The notes: generated by a model not told the origin, from the letters alone. A DNA stretch of 64,000 nucleotides from Candidatus Poseidonia sp. (GCA_016778305.1 JADHPT010000004.1:1-64000); one strand, 5' to 3'; positions 7,684 to 17,921 are shown, numbered from the stretch's first letter. Numbers and translations: made by a program.

Positions 7684-10600
7684 ATGGGCTACTATGTCAC
7701 GGCAAAGCAACGGCTTCTTGCATTTGTCCTCGTGAGCATCATGATGGCAGCACCTTGGGCAGCCATGCCCTCCGCTCATCATGATACCATCATCCTTGAT
7801 TCAAGAGATGAACTGCAGCAGGTAAATCAGCTGACGCAACAATTCCCAGTGGCTGACGGATTCACATATACCAACTTATCACAATCGCCAGTCACTGGTG
7901 TTACAACGCTCGAACGACCTTCAATTTCCTGGTCTGCAACCACAGGCTTTGGCCTGACCAACCTACGAACGGGTGCGTGTTCTGCCTATCTACCCGCTAC
8001 TGATGAGGTGTTCCTCATCGGTGGCCGTATCGACGGAGACCCGACCCAAACAGGGGACGAATCAGCCACAAAAACCGTTGAAATATTTGATGTGAACAAC
8101 CAAGAATGGACGCCTGCTGTTGAGGAGCTAAAAGAAGAACAGCAATACCACAAATGTGCAGTTGTCGACAATAAAATCTACGCCATTGGTGACCATCACC
8201 CCTTTGAAACGCCGAGCGTCGAATCTACAGGCGTGGTTCAAGTCTACGATCCCAGCAATGGAAATTGGTCCTATGGAACATCCATGCCCGCAACGAAATC
8301 TGTCGGCCTTGCAGGTGTCGCATCCCAAAACGGCATGATCTATGTTGCGGGTGGTGTATCCCTCAAAGACAGAAGCGATGCCACCGACCGACTCATGAGG
8401 TACGACCCCGTGAACGATTCGTGGACTGAAATGGCCAATATGAACCACACGAGGCACTCCTTTGAATTGGTTTCCTTACGCGGCAAACTCATTGCATATG
8501 GTGGAGTAGCCGAATTCTTTGATCCCGTTGCGAACACAACCGTGGAGAAAGAAACGAATCTTACCGAAGCCTACGACCCCGTGACAGACTCATGGACCCA
8601 ACTGCCCAATGCAACACATGCAATGTCTGCTTATGCGGCTGCAGTCTACAACGACGAGATCGTTATTGTCGGAGGATATTCTCTCTCGGGATGGCAGGCT
8701 TCTATGAACGACAAAACCTACGGCTATGATCCCTTCGTGAACCGATGGGACACCTATGCAACCCTCCAAATTGGATTCTATGACTCAACCCTCGCACGGG
8801 CCAATTCAACGTTGGTCTACGCCACGGGCGATATGTCGTCGTCACGCTTCTCAACGTGGAGCGTACAATATCTTGCAGATAATGAGTGCTTCGTCAACCC
8901 TGCGCACCGAGAGGGTTGGCTGACCTCACCAACCCAAGACCTAAGGCCCGACACACACGGTTCAGCAAGCCCTCTTTGGTTCAACTTTGACGCTTCTACG
9001 CCGCAGGGGACGGAGTTAGGTCTCCAGTACAGAACAGCAGAGACGGCGCAAGGAATAGCTACTGCATCGTGGAAACCAACGACGATTCCAGTCTTCACCT
9101 ATCTTTCTGAGGCGAATCATTCGCTGATGGAAGTACCAGAGAACAGTCCCTTCATCCAGTACAGAGCGAAGTACACTACCACGAAGGTCATGGAGTGGAT
9201 TACTCCTTCGTTGCAAACGATGAGTTTGGGATACGACGATGTCGCTTTCATTTCACAACTTCCAGAAACAATGCAACCCACTTCAACACCCATCATTATT
9301 CAAACACAACATCACGGTGCTACAGAAGAAGGAGATTATGTCCTCGCAGTCCATGCTACAAATGAAATCGGCACCCTCGAGCAATCCTCCCAATGGACGC
9401 ACCTCACATGGAATTCAAGCACCGCCACCCTCACGATTGAGGATCCAGCTGGACTCATCTTCAATCAGCAAGTAGAGGCTGTTCAAGGACCGATGAGTAC
9501 AGACGGGCACGTCATGAACTGGTCCTTTTCTCTCAGCGGCGTGCTTCCAACAGATTACCTCCGATTCAAAGCCAGCACCCATGCGCTTCGTAACTCCAGC
9601 TACATTCACCCCGATGTCGTTTCCATTGACCGAGAAGTCGGCCTCATGATCACCAACATCACAGCAGATGCTTCGAGTCAAGGAGGAGCAGAAGTATTCG
9701 ATGACGAAGTTCTCCCGGGCAATGCTGGACTGAATATCAGCATTGACCACGCATTCAAAAACAGCGGACTACGACTTATGGGGGGTGCTTTCCAAGCACG
9801 TATCCATGTTGACATACTCACCTTTGACAGAGACATTGACCAGAAACGAATTTGGTTCAATGAAAGTTCGGAATGGTTTGATTTACCGGCAGGCCAACTC
9901 TACCACGCCTTGCTCAACCTCCCTGAGGGTGTGTCAGGAGATGTCTCGTTGTGGTTCGAGGCTCGTACGAGTGAAGATTGGATCCTTGATTATTCAACAG
10001 AACCCCACCAATTTGTCGTCAATGGAGAAGGCCCGACTTTGCTAAGCGTTGACCCCGCTCTCGACACCTATCTCAACGAAGAAACATACCAGACGGTGAG
10101 TTTTGAGTTCCATGATGTCGGTGGCTTTGACAACCAAAGCCTTCAGGCTTATTCTTGGATTGAGGCAAGAGATGACGGAAGCAATGGAAACCCAGCCGAT
10201 GGAATTCCGCAACGAGATGAATACCAACCCAACATCTTCTATCTTCATCAAAATGAAAACCGATGGTTCGTAAATATCACCGTGAACGATACCATCAACG
10301 AAGACCATCAATGGAATCGAATCCTGTTGGAGGGAGATGATCTCGCCGGCTTTGGTGTTCCCGCAGCAACCGCAGCAGACGGACACGCACGGTGGGAATC
10401 ACGCACCCCCCTTAAGTCTGAATTAGTCAGTATTGAAGCAGTTGGTCAACTTGCACAACCTGATGTCTTGCGCCTTGAACCGCAACAAAAAGTCGGCTGG
10501 TCGCTCACTGTTCGTGATACCAATGGGTTTGATGACATCAACGAAGTTCGGATTGAATTGGGCAACGACGAACGACTGGGATTCATCTACACGACCGTTG

Positions 10601-12387
10601 ACGACATCTGTGCCCCACTTGATGAGCGTTTGATCATGCTTCCCGGAGATTGTGTTGTTCGCCAAGTTGGACAAGAACTGCAGATCGACTTCAGCGCTTC
10701 AGTGGCCTGGAGTTTTACCTTAGCAGGCGTCATTCAAGGAGAAGTCGACCTCTATCTACGTGATTATGATGGCATCCAGCATTACGATTATTCGGGTGCT
10801 TGGGTACTTCAGCGAGAACTCAACATCGAAGTTGAATCATTGCGTGATGATACGGGTACGGTGAGGCAATCCATTGAGGAAGGCGTTTCGGTCATGAGTG
10901 GAGATGCATTGAACCTTACAGCAACCATCACTCACCGATTCAGTGGCACGCCTTACACTGGTGACCTACGACTGGGATGGAACGGATTGCAGCAAAGTGA
11001 CAACTGGCGGGGAAGTGCGGCCATTTCTGTCGTCGATGGAGCGGTCAGTCATGGGATTCCCACCCCGGAGGGTTCCGGTCTGATGCACGACATCGTTCTC
11101 TCGTTATGGGATCCTCTGGAACTTGAACAACTCTCGACCTATGATGTGGCATCTTTCAAACTCGACGGAAGAGCGCCTCAATTGTTGCCTACCACCATTT
11201 CAGCAGATATTTCTCGCTACCATCTCGATGATGTGGACATCGGCGTCAACATCCTTGAAGAACAAGGTTGGTCCTCTTCTGTGACGCTGAACTGCCAAAT
11301 TCGTTCGCTTGATTCTACTTGGAATGTGACCACGATGACCCGAAATGCAACGACGATATTTGACGGAAAAACCATGTTCAGTTTCTCCTTTGACTTCAGT
11401 CAGCTCGGTGACCCGTCAACCCTCTCTCAACAAGCCAATTTGATGTGCTGGGCTGAAGGCATGGACGATGCAGGATGGGAACTTACCTCCGATGTTGGAA
11501 ACAGTGAATTGGACCCCTGGTTGGAAGCACCCCTGAATAATATTGGACCTGATTTAGCACTTGAAAACATTGAGATCACCCAAAATGCTGCAGTCGGTGA
11601 GAGCGTTCGCCTCTCCTTCTTCGTCGTTAATGAAGGCGAAACCATCGATACAGCATTCAACGTGAGTATTGAACTTGTTCAAGGTGATGAACGGACCCTT
11701 ATTGGCCGTTCTATATTTTCTTCGATGGACGAAAATACCGCCAAATCTGTCAAGCGCTCCTTCGATGCACCCGAGGGTACGTGGGTGATTGAGATCACTC
11801 TTGACCAAGAGGGTTTGATATGGGAAATTGATGAAACCAATAACCTGTGGACTCTGACACAAACCAGCGAATCAGGGGGCCTCGGTGCAGTCATCATAGC
11901 GGGTGGTGGAATCTCAATCATTCTTCTTGCCGGTGGCTTTGTCATGCTCCGACGACGCAATTCAACGAACGTTGATGAGATGAAGATGGTTGCTGCTTTG
12001 GGCCCTACTGCTGGACCTGAAGGGGCGCCACCTGCCCCAGAAGCACCCGTGAAGCGACGTGGTCCACCAGGTGGGAAGATTTCCGCATCATCTGGAAAAA
12101 AACCGTCGAAGGGACCTCCAAGAGGGCCGCCAACGAAATCGTCCACTGAGCCAGAGCAATCTCCCCAAGCCACTGCTGCGCTTTACATGGACGCACTTGG
12201 ACCAGCGGTCGTTGAGAAATCCGTCGAAGAGGTTGGTGAAGAGAATCATGCTTCCGACTATTCACAACTTCCAGGGGGTGGCGAGTATGAATATACACCA
12301 GATGCAACGTATTACGTTGGCCCAACATGTGGTCGGTGGATCCTCAATGAAGACAAATCCTTCACACGTCTTCCCGATGAAGCATGA
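7684..12387 (+). CDS. Giant surface protein with kelch beta-propeller, CARDB domain and C-terminal anchor
   Basis: A 1567-residue exported protein. The signal peptide is MGYYVTAKQRLLAFVLVSIM. Kelch-type repeats fill roughly the first 370 residues, with repeated patterns such as YDPVNDSWTEMANM, YDPVTDSWTQLPNA and the GG doublets in IYVAGG and IVIVGG. A long run of beta-sandwich-like segments follows. Near the C-terminus a CARDB-like domain (LENIEITQNAAVGESVRLSF) leads to one membrane helix (AVIIAGGGISIILLAGGFVM), a proline-, lysine- and glycine-rich linker and an aromatic tail. The upstream in-frame ATG at 7624 is not preferred because the promoter-like element and signal peptide both point to 7684. 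It diverges from the subtilase gene. Its likely role is extracellular binding or adhesion; the ligand is unknown. Confidence 0.88.
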   Translation: MGYYVTAKQRLLAFVLVSIMMAAPWAAMPSAHHDTIILDSRDELQQVNQLTQQFPVADGFTYTNLSQSPVTGVTTLERPSISWSATTGFGLTNLRTGACSAYLPATDEVFLIGGRIDGDPTQTGDESATKTVEIFDVNNQEWTPAVEELKEEQQYHKCAVVDNKIYAIGDHHPFETPSVESTGVVQVYDPSNGNWSYGTSMPATKSVGLAGVASQNGMIYVAGGVSLKDRSDATDRLMRYDPVNDSWTEMANMNHTRHSFELVSLRGKLIAYGGVAEFFDPVANTTVEKETNLTEAYDPVTDSWTQLPNATHAMSAYAAAVYNDEIVIVGGYSLSGWQASMNDKTYGYDPFVNRWDTYATLQIGFYDSTLARANSTLVYATGDMSSSRFSTWSVQYLADNECFVNPAHREGWLTSPTQDLRPDTHGSASPLWFNFDASTPQGTELGLQYRTAETAQGIATASWKPTTIPVFTYLSEANHSLMEVPENSPFIQYRAKYTTTKVMEWITPSLQTMSLGYDDVAFISQLPETMQPTSTPIIIQTQHHGATEEGDYVLAVHATNEIGTLEQSSQWTHLTWNSSTATLTIEDPAGLIFNQQVEAVQGPMSTDGHVMNWSFSLSGVLPTDYLRFKASTHALRNSSYIHPDVVSIDREVGLMITNITADASSQGGAEVFDDEVLPGNAGLNISIDHAFKNSGLRLMGGAFQARIHVDILTFDRDIDQKRIWFNESSEWFDLPAGQLYHALLNLPEGVSGDVSLWFEARTSEDWILDYSTEPHQFVVNGEGPTLLSVDPALDTYLNEETYQTVSFEFHDVGGFDNQSLQAYSWIEARDDGSNGNPADGIPQRDEYQPNIFYLHQNENRWFVNITVNDTINEDHQWNRILLEGDDLAGFGVPAATAADGHARWESRTPLKSELVSIEAVGQLAQPDVLRLEPQQKVGWSLTVRDTNGFDDINEVRIELGNDERLGFIYTTVDDICAPLDERLIMLPGDCVVRQVGQELQIDFSASVAWSFTLAGVIQGEVDLYLRDYDGIQHYDYSGAWVLQRELNIEVESLRDDTGTVRQSIEEGVSVMSGDALNLTATITHRFSGTPYTGDLRLGWNGLQQSDNWRGSAAISVVDGAVSHGIPTPEGSGLMHDIVLSLWDPLELEQLSTYDVASFKLDGRAPQLLPTTISADISRYHLDDVDIGVNILEEQGWSSSVTLNCQIRSLDSTWNVTTMTRNATTIFDGKTMFSFSFDFSQLGDPSTLSQQANLMCWAEGMDDAGWELTSDVGNSELDPWLEAPLNNIGPDLALENIEITQNAAVGESVRLSFFVVNEGETIDTAFNVSIELVQGDERTLIGRSIFSSMDENTAKSVKRSFDAPEGTWVIEITLDQEGLIWEIDETNNLWTLTQTSESGGLGAVIIAGGGISIILLAGGFVMLRRRNSTNVDEMKMVAALGPTAGPEGAPPAPEAPVKRRGPPGGKISASSGKKPSKGPPRGPPTKSSTEPEQSPQATAALYMDALGPAVVEKSVEEVGEENHASDYSQLPGGGEYEYTPDATYYVGPTCGRWILNEDKSFTRLPDEA

Positions 12388-12415
12388 AGCCTATCTTGAT
12401 GAAGGCTAACTGTTT

Positions 12416-13000
12416 GTGCAGGTCATGAGCGAGGAGGCCAATGATGTACGTCGCGTTCTCACCATCGCCTTCCGAGGGCGTGAATCAATCGGGCAAATGG
12501 ACCTCGAACGTTTCCTCTCCTTCGACATGGAATGGGTAGCCCCTCAAGAAGCGGAGCAGGCGGTTCAATCACTGATCAAGGCTGGATGGTTGAACCTTAG
12601 CGACGGAGTACTGAGTATTTCGGTGGATCTTGGAGATATCTCCGTTCCGTTGGGATGGTTTCCACGCCCTTCGCGATTGCTCACCCCCGTGGGTGCTGTT
12701 GATGGAGATGCCGAAGTTCCGCGGGCCCCTGACCAACCAGCATCAACGAAACGCCTATCGCCATCTCCTCAAGTCAAGTCCCTCACAGGGAATTCTACCG
12801 ACCCTCGCGACCGACTTACGCAACGCCTCGTGAAATTCATCGCTCGCAAAAGTGGATTAGAAGCCAATGAATTGCAACGAAGAGCCGAACGGAAAATTTC
12901 AGCCTTCCACAATATCACACCTTGGCTGGCTTACGCCTTGGTTGCAAGAGAGCAAGGGTTAGCGATGCAGGACATCGTTGAAGCATTAGCCGTCGTCTAA
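12416..13000 (+). CDS. DUF2240 family archaeal protein
   Basis: A 194-residue protein starting at GTG 12416 or ATG 12425. The N-terminal part (about 1-85) looks like a winged-helix unit: a helix with FRGRESIGQMDLERFLSFDM, then WVAPQEAEQAVQSLIKAGWL, and a strand ending VPLGWFPRP. The C-terminal helical part contains DRLTQRLVKFIARKSGLEAN and ends WLAYALVAREQGLAMQDIVE. This two-part layout matches the archaeal DUF2240 family, whose function is not known; the helices suggest nucleic-acid or protein binding. A low-complexity linker of about 45 residues between the parts is longer than I would expect for the family. Confidence 0.7.
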   Translation: MQVMSEEANDVRRVLTIAFRGRESIGQMDLERFLSFDMEWVAPQEAEQAVQSLIKAGWLNLSDGVLSISVDLGDISVPLGWFPRPSRLLTPVGAVDGDAEVPRAPDQPASTKRLSPSPQVKSLTGNSTDPRDRLTQRLVKFIARKSGLEANELQRRAERKISAFHNITPWLAYALVAREQGLAMQDIVEALAVV

Positions 13001-13002
13001 GT

Positions 13003-15579
13003 TCAATCTTCATCGGCATCGACGGAGGATTCTTTACCACGGGCAGATAATTCCACGAGTACTGGCAGAACCATCACTGCGAGAATCAGTGAGAAAAGAA
13101 CGGTAATCGCCGTGATGAGTCCGAAGTCCTGAATCACGGGCATGGGTGAAAACAACAACACTGCGAAGCCCGCCATTGTTGTAATCGCACTGAGCATCAA
13201 TGCTACGCCCGTCGTATTGAGGGCAGCGCGTAGGGCTTCCCAACGGTCGCCTCGCTTTGATAATTCCACCTCAAAGCGTCTCCACATGTGAATCGAGTAA
13301 TCAATTCCGATACCCAGGGTTAACGCAGTTACCATCACCGTGAGTACGTTCCATTTCAAGCCAATGAGTGCCATCGAACCGACAACCCAAAGGGAGGCGA
13401 TTCCAACTGGGAAAAGGACAATGACAGCAGGCATGATGCGTCGTGTGAGTATGAAGAGAACGAGGAATGATACAGTGAGTGAGATGGCCGTACTTTCAAT
13501 TTGGGTCACACTCAATCCCTCCAGCACTGTTTGAAGCATGACCAAATCACCGGTGACGTGGAGCACAGCGTGATCTTTTAGTTCGTATGTGAGCGTGCCT
13601 GAATCTTCGGTTGAACCCAATATTTCTATGAAATTTTCAACCACTCGGTCTGATTCGACGGAGGTCGATGCTTCAACCCTCACTTCATGGCGGAGGTACG
13701 TGATTCCATTGCCCTCCAGATACACTGAATTGGCCAATCGCTCGTCCCATGATTCACCTGTTAGCGGATCCGCAGTGCTGGTATTTCCTGCGAGTGTTGC
13801 GAAAAAGAGTCCTAAATCAACGGGTTGTTCTCGGTCAATGGAGTAGACTTCTCCAGCAAAGACCTCCAGATTGTGCTCTTCTCCGAGACTCGCATTTCGC
13901 AGGATTGCATCACGAATGAGCGGATATGGTCCCTCATAGGAGGGGGATGAGATTCTGAAATTCGTCCCCACTACGTCGTTATTTGATTGAAGATCCGAAT
14001 GTAAATTTCGTAATTCGCTCAATAAATCATCATCCCCTGGTATGGTTGATTCACCAGCAGCAGGTTCCATCAAAATATGAATGATTTTCCAACCGGCACT
14101 CTCGTAACTCTGGTCAAGTGCCTCACGTACGGTCATGATTTCCATGTCTTGATCTACAAAGTCTGCAAGATCAAAATCAGTTTCAAGTGAGGCTGCCCCG
14201 TAAATCGATAGACCGGATATCAGTACGGTGACCAGCAGGACACTGACTTGTTGCTTTTGCTGAACTTTCAAAATCTGACCTGAGAGAATGGGAAGGGTGA
14301 GAGATGCAGGAGCAGGCCTTCGTTCCTTCCCATCAAACATCACGTGCAATGCGCCGACAAAGATTGTGGATGAAAGGAAGGCGCATATGACGCCGAGGGA
14401 CAGTGCATAGCCGAGAGTAGCGAGTGGAGGCAATGGAGAGATGATGTTCGCAAGGAAGGCCGCCACGGTGGTCACAACAGCGAGGCTGAGCGGGATGGAC
14501 AAATGACCAACCGCACGAAGCCAAGACTCAGCAGCTTCAGGGTAGTCGTCGGTATAGGAGCGCTGTGAGCGTTGAAGATGGATGGCATAATCAATGCCCA
14601 AACCGAGAACGAGCGGCGCAACTGTGGCTTCAAGCGCTGTGAATCGTGCGCCAGCTATGTTGAGAATCCCGTAGGTCCAAATCAAGGCGCTTGAAAGTCC
14701 GATGATTGGAAAAGCCACGCTTTTAACAGACCTAAATGCAATACTGAGCATCAAGACCACGACCAGGAATGCCAGCACAACGAGGAAGATTAAGTTGTCA
14801 AAGGTACCCTCATCAATATCGTGAGCGAATAAATCGTTGGAGATGACTTCATAATTCAGTTCTGATGTCGTGGAACGTTCGTTAAACACCGTCCTCAACT
14901 CGTCTTGAAGTTCCCTACGAACCTGTTCCTCAAGTTCAGGATCAACTTCCAGGACCCAAAGTGTCGATGATGCTTTTGGTGTCGCCATCCCCGTTCCATT
15001 GCTCAAGTAAGTACATACTTCTTCGTAATCAAGATCTTTATTGAGCAGGGCTGAAGATGCATAGGTCGCAGCTGAAAGGAGTTGATCATCAGCAGTGAGC
15101 CCGCATGTTTCATTCTCGTCAAATAGAAGATCGACAACTTCACTCCATCCAGATAGGGATGCAAGTTCTTCTGCGTTCGCTTCTTCATCAAGGCTCAATT
15201 GGACAATCCCTGGTGCTGTGGTCCAAACCTGAACGAAACCTTGGCGTTCTACGGATTCGTTTTGGAAGTAGAGAAGGTCGTCCTGCATCGACTTCATGTG
15301 CTCAAAGGCCAATACATTGGACCCGTCATCGGAGGTTACATGAACGAATAACGGGCGTGTTTCATCAGGGAAAAACTCGTGAATACGCTCGTGAGCGATC
15401 GAGGCATCAGACTCTGGAGCAAAGTCGTTCAAATCCGTTTGGAAGGTGGGTGGAGATACGTAGAGTTGACCTGCTAAAAGAAGGGTAATAATGGTGAAAA
15501 AAACGACGATATACGGTGCAGCCTGCTTGAATTGAGGGGCTCGGTGGGCCAAGCGTTCCTCAAGACCCCCCGTATCCAT
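13003..15579 (-). CDS. RND superfamily exporter (MMPL/HAE3-like)
   Basis: A membrane protein of about 858 residues with the duplicated RND plan: a first membrane helix (YIVVFFTIITLLLAGQLYV), a large external domain, a bundle of about five helices including GLGIDYAIHLQRSQ, then a second helix, external domain and bundle with LGIGIDYSIHMWRRFE. The GxGxDY motif in helix 4 of each half is the typical proton-relay region of this superfamily. The cargo cannot be inferred; HAE3-like archaeal members are linked to lipid or hopanoid-like substrates. The ATG at 15579 follows AGGAGG by 3 nt; an upstream in-frame ATG at 15603 is the alternative. It converges on the DUF2240 gene. Confidence 0.85.
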   Translation of the reverse strand: MDTGGLEERLAHRAPQFKQAAPYIVVFFTIITLLLAGQLYVSPPTFQTDLNDFAPESDASIAHERIHEFFPDETRPLFVHVTSDDGSNVLAFEHMKSMQDDLLYFQNESVERQGFVQVWTTAPGIVQLSLDEEANAEELASLSGWSEVVDLLFDENETCGLTADDQLLSAATYASSALLNKDLDYEEVCTYLSNGTGMATPKASSTLWVLEVDPELEEQVRRELQDELRTVFNERSTTSELNYEVISNDLFAHDIDEGTFDNLIFLVVLAFLVVVLMLSIAFRSVKSVAFPIIGLSSALIWTYGILNIAGARFTALEATVAPLVLGLGIDYAIHLQRSQRSYTDDYPEAAESWLRAVGHLSIPLSLAVVTTVAAFLANIISPLPPLATLGYALSLGVICAFLSSTIFVGALHVMFDGKERRPAPASLTLPILSGQILKVQQKQQVSVLLVTVLISGLSIYGAASLETDFDLADFVDQDMEIMTVREALDQSYESAGWKIIHILMEPAAGESTIPGDDDLLSELRNLHSDLQSNNDVVGTNFRISSPSYEGPYPLIRDAILRNASLGEEHNLEVFAGEVYSIDREQPVDLGLFFATLAGNTSTADPLTGESWDERLANSVYLEGNGITYLRHEVRVEASTSVESDRVVENFIEILGSTEDSGTLTYELKDHAVLHVTGDLVMLQTVLEGLSVTQIESTAISLTVSFLVLFILTRRIMPAVIVLFPVGIASLWVVGSMALIGLKWNVLTVMVTALTLGIGIDYSIHMWRRFEVELSKRGDRWEALRAALNTTGVALMLSAITTMAGFAVLLFSPMPVIQDFGLITAITVLFSLILAVMVLPVLVELSARGKESSVDADED

Positions 15580-15723
15580 GAACCTCCTCGGCAAAGATGG
15601 CATAAAAAGAAGCAGGGTTTTCTGCTATCAAGCATCCACTCTTTGCAATGCTTCATTACCAAACCATGTGACCCTTTGAGGAGAAGGTTCAAAACGAGTT
15701 GGCTGGTGGGCTGGACGGTTAAC

Positions 15724-15981
15724 ATGTCAGTGACAGTGCTCAAGAAAGAGAAGAACGAACTCCGACTTCGCATTATCGGCGAGAGTCACACCGCTCTCCA
15801 AGTCCTCCGTGAGCGATTGAACGCCCACAAAGACGTTGATTACGCCAACTACTTCCCCGGCCATCCAGAACTTGATGACCCCGAGTTTTACATTCGCACG
15901 ACCTCGAAGTCAGGTGTTGACAAAGTCCTGAATGAGATCATCGGCGGAGTTTCCTCTGAATTCAAAGGCGCCACCCTCTGA
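15724..15981 (+). CDS. rpo11: DNA-directed RNA polymerase subunit L (Rpo11)
   Basis: An 85-residue protein starting MSVTVLKKEKNELRLRIIGE, with the Rpo11/RpoL core HTALQVLRERLNAHKDVDYANYFPGHP. In archaea Rpo11 pairs with Rpo3, as the two alpha subunits do in bacteria, to nucleate polymerase assembly. The open frame extends upstream, but only the ATG at 15724 gives the conserved N-terminus. The stop TGA at 15979-15981 overlaps by one base the AGGAGG site of truD, so the two genes are probably translated from one mRNA. Confidence 0.9.
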   Translation: MSVTVLKKEKNELRLRIIGESHTALQVLRERLNAHKDVDYANYFPGHPELDDPEFYIRTTSKSGVDKVLNEIIGGVSSEFKGATL

Positions 15982-15994
15982 GGAGGTGGCCCTC

Positions 15995-17398
15995 ATGGTT
16001 GACGCCGTTGCAAAAGTGATTGGCCTTCTAGGCTATGCCACGAAGACAGATGGCATCGGTGGCTTGATCAAAGCACGTGTTACTGATTTCCGAGTTGAAG
16101 AGATTGCAACGCCCGTCCATTTTGACAACCGTGGACGGTTTACTGCAGCCAAGGTCACCTTAACCAATTGGGAAACCAACCGCTTTTGCAATCAACTTGC
16201 AGCGAAGCTGAAAATACCGCGTAATCGAATCTTCTTTGCAGGAACAAAGGACAAGCGTGCTGTCACCTCACAACTCTTTGTCATCGATGCACCAATGAAC
16301 AAAGTTGCCTCAGTTGAACTCCCTGATGTTGAAATCGAGGTATTGGGAAGAACACACCAAAAAATTGGCTTTGGGAACCACCGCGGTAACCGCTTCACCA
16401 TCGTCGTACGCGGCTGCTGTGATGCAGATGGAAATCCACTCAGCAACGAAGATGCGCTGGCTGAAGTACATCGGATTCGGAGTGAAATGGAAGCCTCTCT
16501 CGGCGTCAACCGATTCCCCAACTGGATTGGACCACAGCGCTTTGGTTCGGGCCGCCCGGTGACCCCAGTTGTTGGTCGGCATGCAGTTAATGAAGACTGG
16601 AAGGAAGCCGTCATGACCTACCTCGGCATGGAAGGAGCATCGGAAGAAGAAGAAGAAGAAGAAGCTCAACACGTACGCCAGTACATTCGAGAGAATGGAG
16701 TTGACGAATCATTGCTCGAAAAATTGCCTCGATGGATGGGATTTGAGCGACGAATGATCGAACACCTCCTGGCGCACCCTGACGACTATACTGGAGCATT
16801 CAGAAAACTGCCTGCCAACCTCCAACTTATGACCGTCCACGCTCTTCAGTCCATCGTGTTCAACAAATCGCTGCATCGCCGTCTCGAGGCAGGTTTACCA
16901 CTTTCAACGCCTGTTGTTGGTGACATTGTAGGCCGTATCGACGAAAAGGGACAATTGGATGTGAAGTCTTGCGTCACCGTCGAACCTCGCACCCTCAGTC
17001 GAATCTCACGCAATTGTGACATTGGGCGTTTGACTCCAACGGGACCTCTTCCCGGTAGCGAGATTTCAACCTCAAGCGGTGAGCCAGGTCAACACGAACA
17101 GGACATCCTCAAGGAAGAGGGATTGGATAGCGTAACCTGGCATGTTGAAGAAATCCCCCGACTCTCAACCAAGGGTACACGGCGAGGCTTGGTATCACAA
17201 TTCAATGAATTCACGGTCGACACCGTTGCAAGAGCCGATGGCTCAACCATGGGCAAGCGTTGGGAGGAAGGACCAACACATAACACAAGATGGCATCCTG
17301 AGGGTGCCTGTATTCGGTTTCGATTTACGTTAAGCTCAGGCAGTTATGCAACTGTCCTGCTAAGAGAATTCATGCAAGCACCCGTTTCACAGATGTGA
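15995..17398 (+). CDS. truD: tRNA pseudouridine(13) synthase TruD
   Basis: A 467-residue TruD-family enzyme, which isomerises U13 of tRNA to pseudouridine. The N-terminal motif DFRVEEI, the catalytic-region motif FFAGTKDKRAVTSQ (with Asp of KDKR as the likely nucleophile) and NRFPNWIGPQRFGSGRP are all present, as is the C-terminal GSYATVLLREFM. The ATG at 15995 is chosen because AGGAGGTG at 15981-15988 lies 6 nt upstream. A short glutamate run (EEEEEEE) sits in the insertion domain. It follows Rpo11 with 13 nt between stop and start. Its end faces the aEF1B gene. Confidence 0.93.
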   Translation: MVDAVAKVIGLLGYATKTDGIGGLIKARVTDFRVEEIATPVHFDNRGRFTAAKVTLTNWETNRFCNQLAAKLKIPRNRIFFAGTKDKRAVTSQLFVIDAPMNKVASVELPDVEIEVLGRTHQKIGFGNHRGNRFTIVVRGCCDADGNPLSNEDALAEVHRIRSEMEASLGVNRFPNWIGPQRFGSGRPVTPVVGRHAVNEDWKEAVMTYLGMEGASEEEEEEEAQHVRQYIRENGVDESLLEKLPRWMGFERRMIEHLLAHPDDYTGAFRKLPANLQLMTVHALQSIVFNKSLHRRLEAGLPLSTPVVGDIVGRIDEKGQLDVKSCVTVEPRTLSRISRNCDIGRLTPTGPLPGSEISTSSGEPGQHEQDILKEEGLDSVTWHVEEIPRLSTKGTRRGLVSQFNEFTVDTVARADGSTMGKRWEEGPTHNTRWHPEGACIRFRFTLSSGSYATVLLREFMQAPVSQM

Positions 17399-17405
17399 AA
17401 GGGAT

Positions 17406-17678
17406 TCAAATCAAGCCCATTGATAGGACTTCGATTTCTCCAACGCCGTGAATGGCTGCCATCTGAGCCTCAAAGGCATCTGCGAGTCCTTCACCATCGT
17501 TCATCTTGACGTGGACTTGAACGAATTTAAGACCGAAGGCAAGAGGCTTGGTCTCAATTTGCTGGATATCATAGATGTCGTTGCGTAGACCACCGATGGA
17601 TTGCGCAATCGCATCTGTGTCCACATCTTCGAGATCCGAATCCGGATTTACTTTGTACGTCATGACTACCATACCCAT
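17406..17678 (-). CDS. ef1b: Elongation factor 1-beta (aEF1B)
   Basis: A 90-residue protein with the archaeal EF1B pattern: MVVMTYKVNPDSDLEDVD, then LAFGLKFVQVHVKMNDGEG and VGEIEVLSMGLI at the end. aEF1B is the guanine-nucleotide exchange factor for aEF1A. It is encoded just downstream of the zinc-ribbon protein at 17688-17855 in the same direction with a 9-nt gap, a pairing often seen in euryarchaea. Confidence 0.92.
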   Translation of the reverse strand: MGMVVMTYKVNPDSDLEDVDTDAIAQSIGGLRNDIYDIQQIETKPLAFGLKFVQVHVKMNDGEGLADAFEAQMAAIHGVGEIEVLSMGLI

Positions 17679-17687
17679 ATGCTCACC

Positions 17688-17855
17688 TCAGGGTCCAACG
17701 AAGCCACAGTTTGGGCACTTGTAGGGTACGCCTTGGTTGCGTACACGGGAGCTGCGTCCAATGGGTTTGAAACACCCAGGACATGGGAAAGTGGTTGAAC
17801 CGGCTTCTTCCAGTGGGATGCCAGATGATGTGCAGTGGGTTGCTCGTTCACTCAT
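17688..17855 (-). CDS. Small zinc-ribbon protein (HVO_2753-like)
   Basis: A 55-residue protein MSERATHCTSSGIPLEEAGS with two CxxC knuckles, FPCPGCFK and YKCPNCGFVGP, plus an N-terminal cysteine. This matches small archaeal zinc-finger proteins such as HVO_2753, which sit beside aEF1B. Function is not established beyond likely nucleic-acid or translation-factor binding. A longer frame begins at 17918, but the ATG at 17855 has GAGG 7 nt upstream and starts the conserved part. Confidence 0.82.
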   Translation of the reverse strand: MSERATHCTSSGIPLEEAGSTTFPCPGCFKPIGRSSRVRNQGVPYKCPNCGFVGP

Positions 17856-17921
17856 GGATAGGCCTCGTAACGACTCTGCCACGCCCTCCCCTTCTTTATG
17901 GTTGCGTGAGCCTCGCACCGC

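Noticed and set aside
15003-15488. Plus- and minus-strand open frames inside the RND gene
   Set aside because: They are shadow frames with no motifs, fully contained in a well-supported membrane-protein gene.
15532-15723. N-terminal extension of Rpo11
   Set aside because: The open frame continues upstream, but the sequence before 15724 has no similarity to Rpo11 and overlaps the start of the divergent RND gene.
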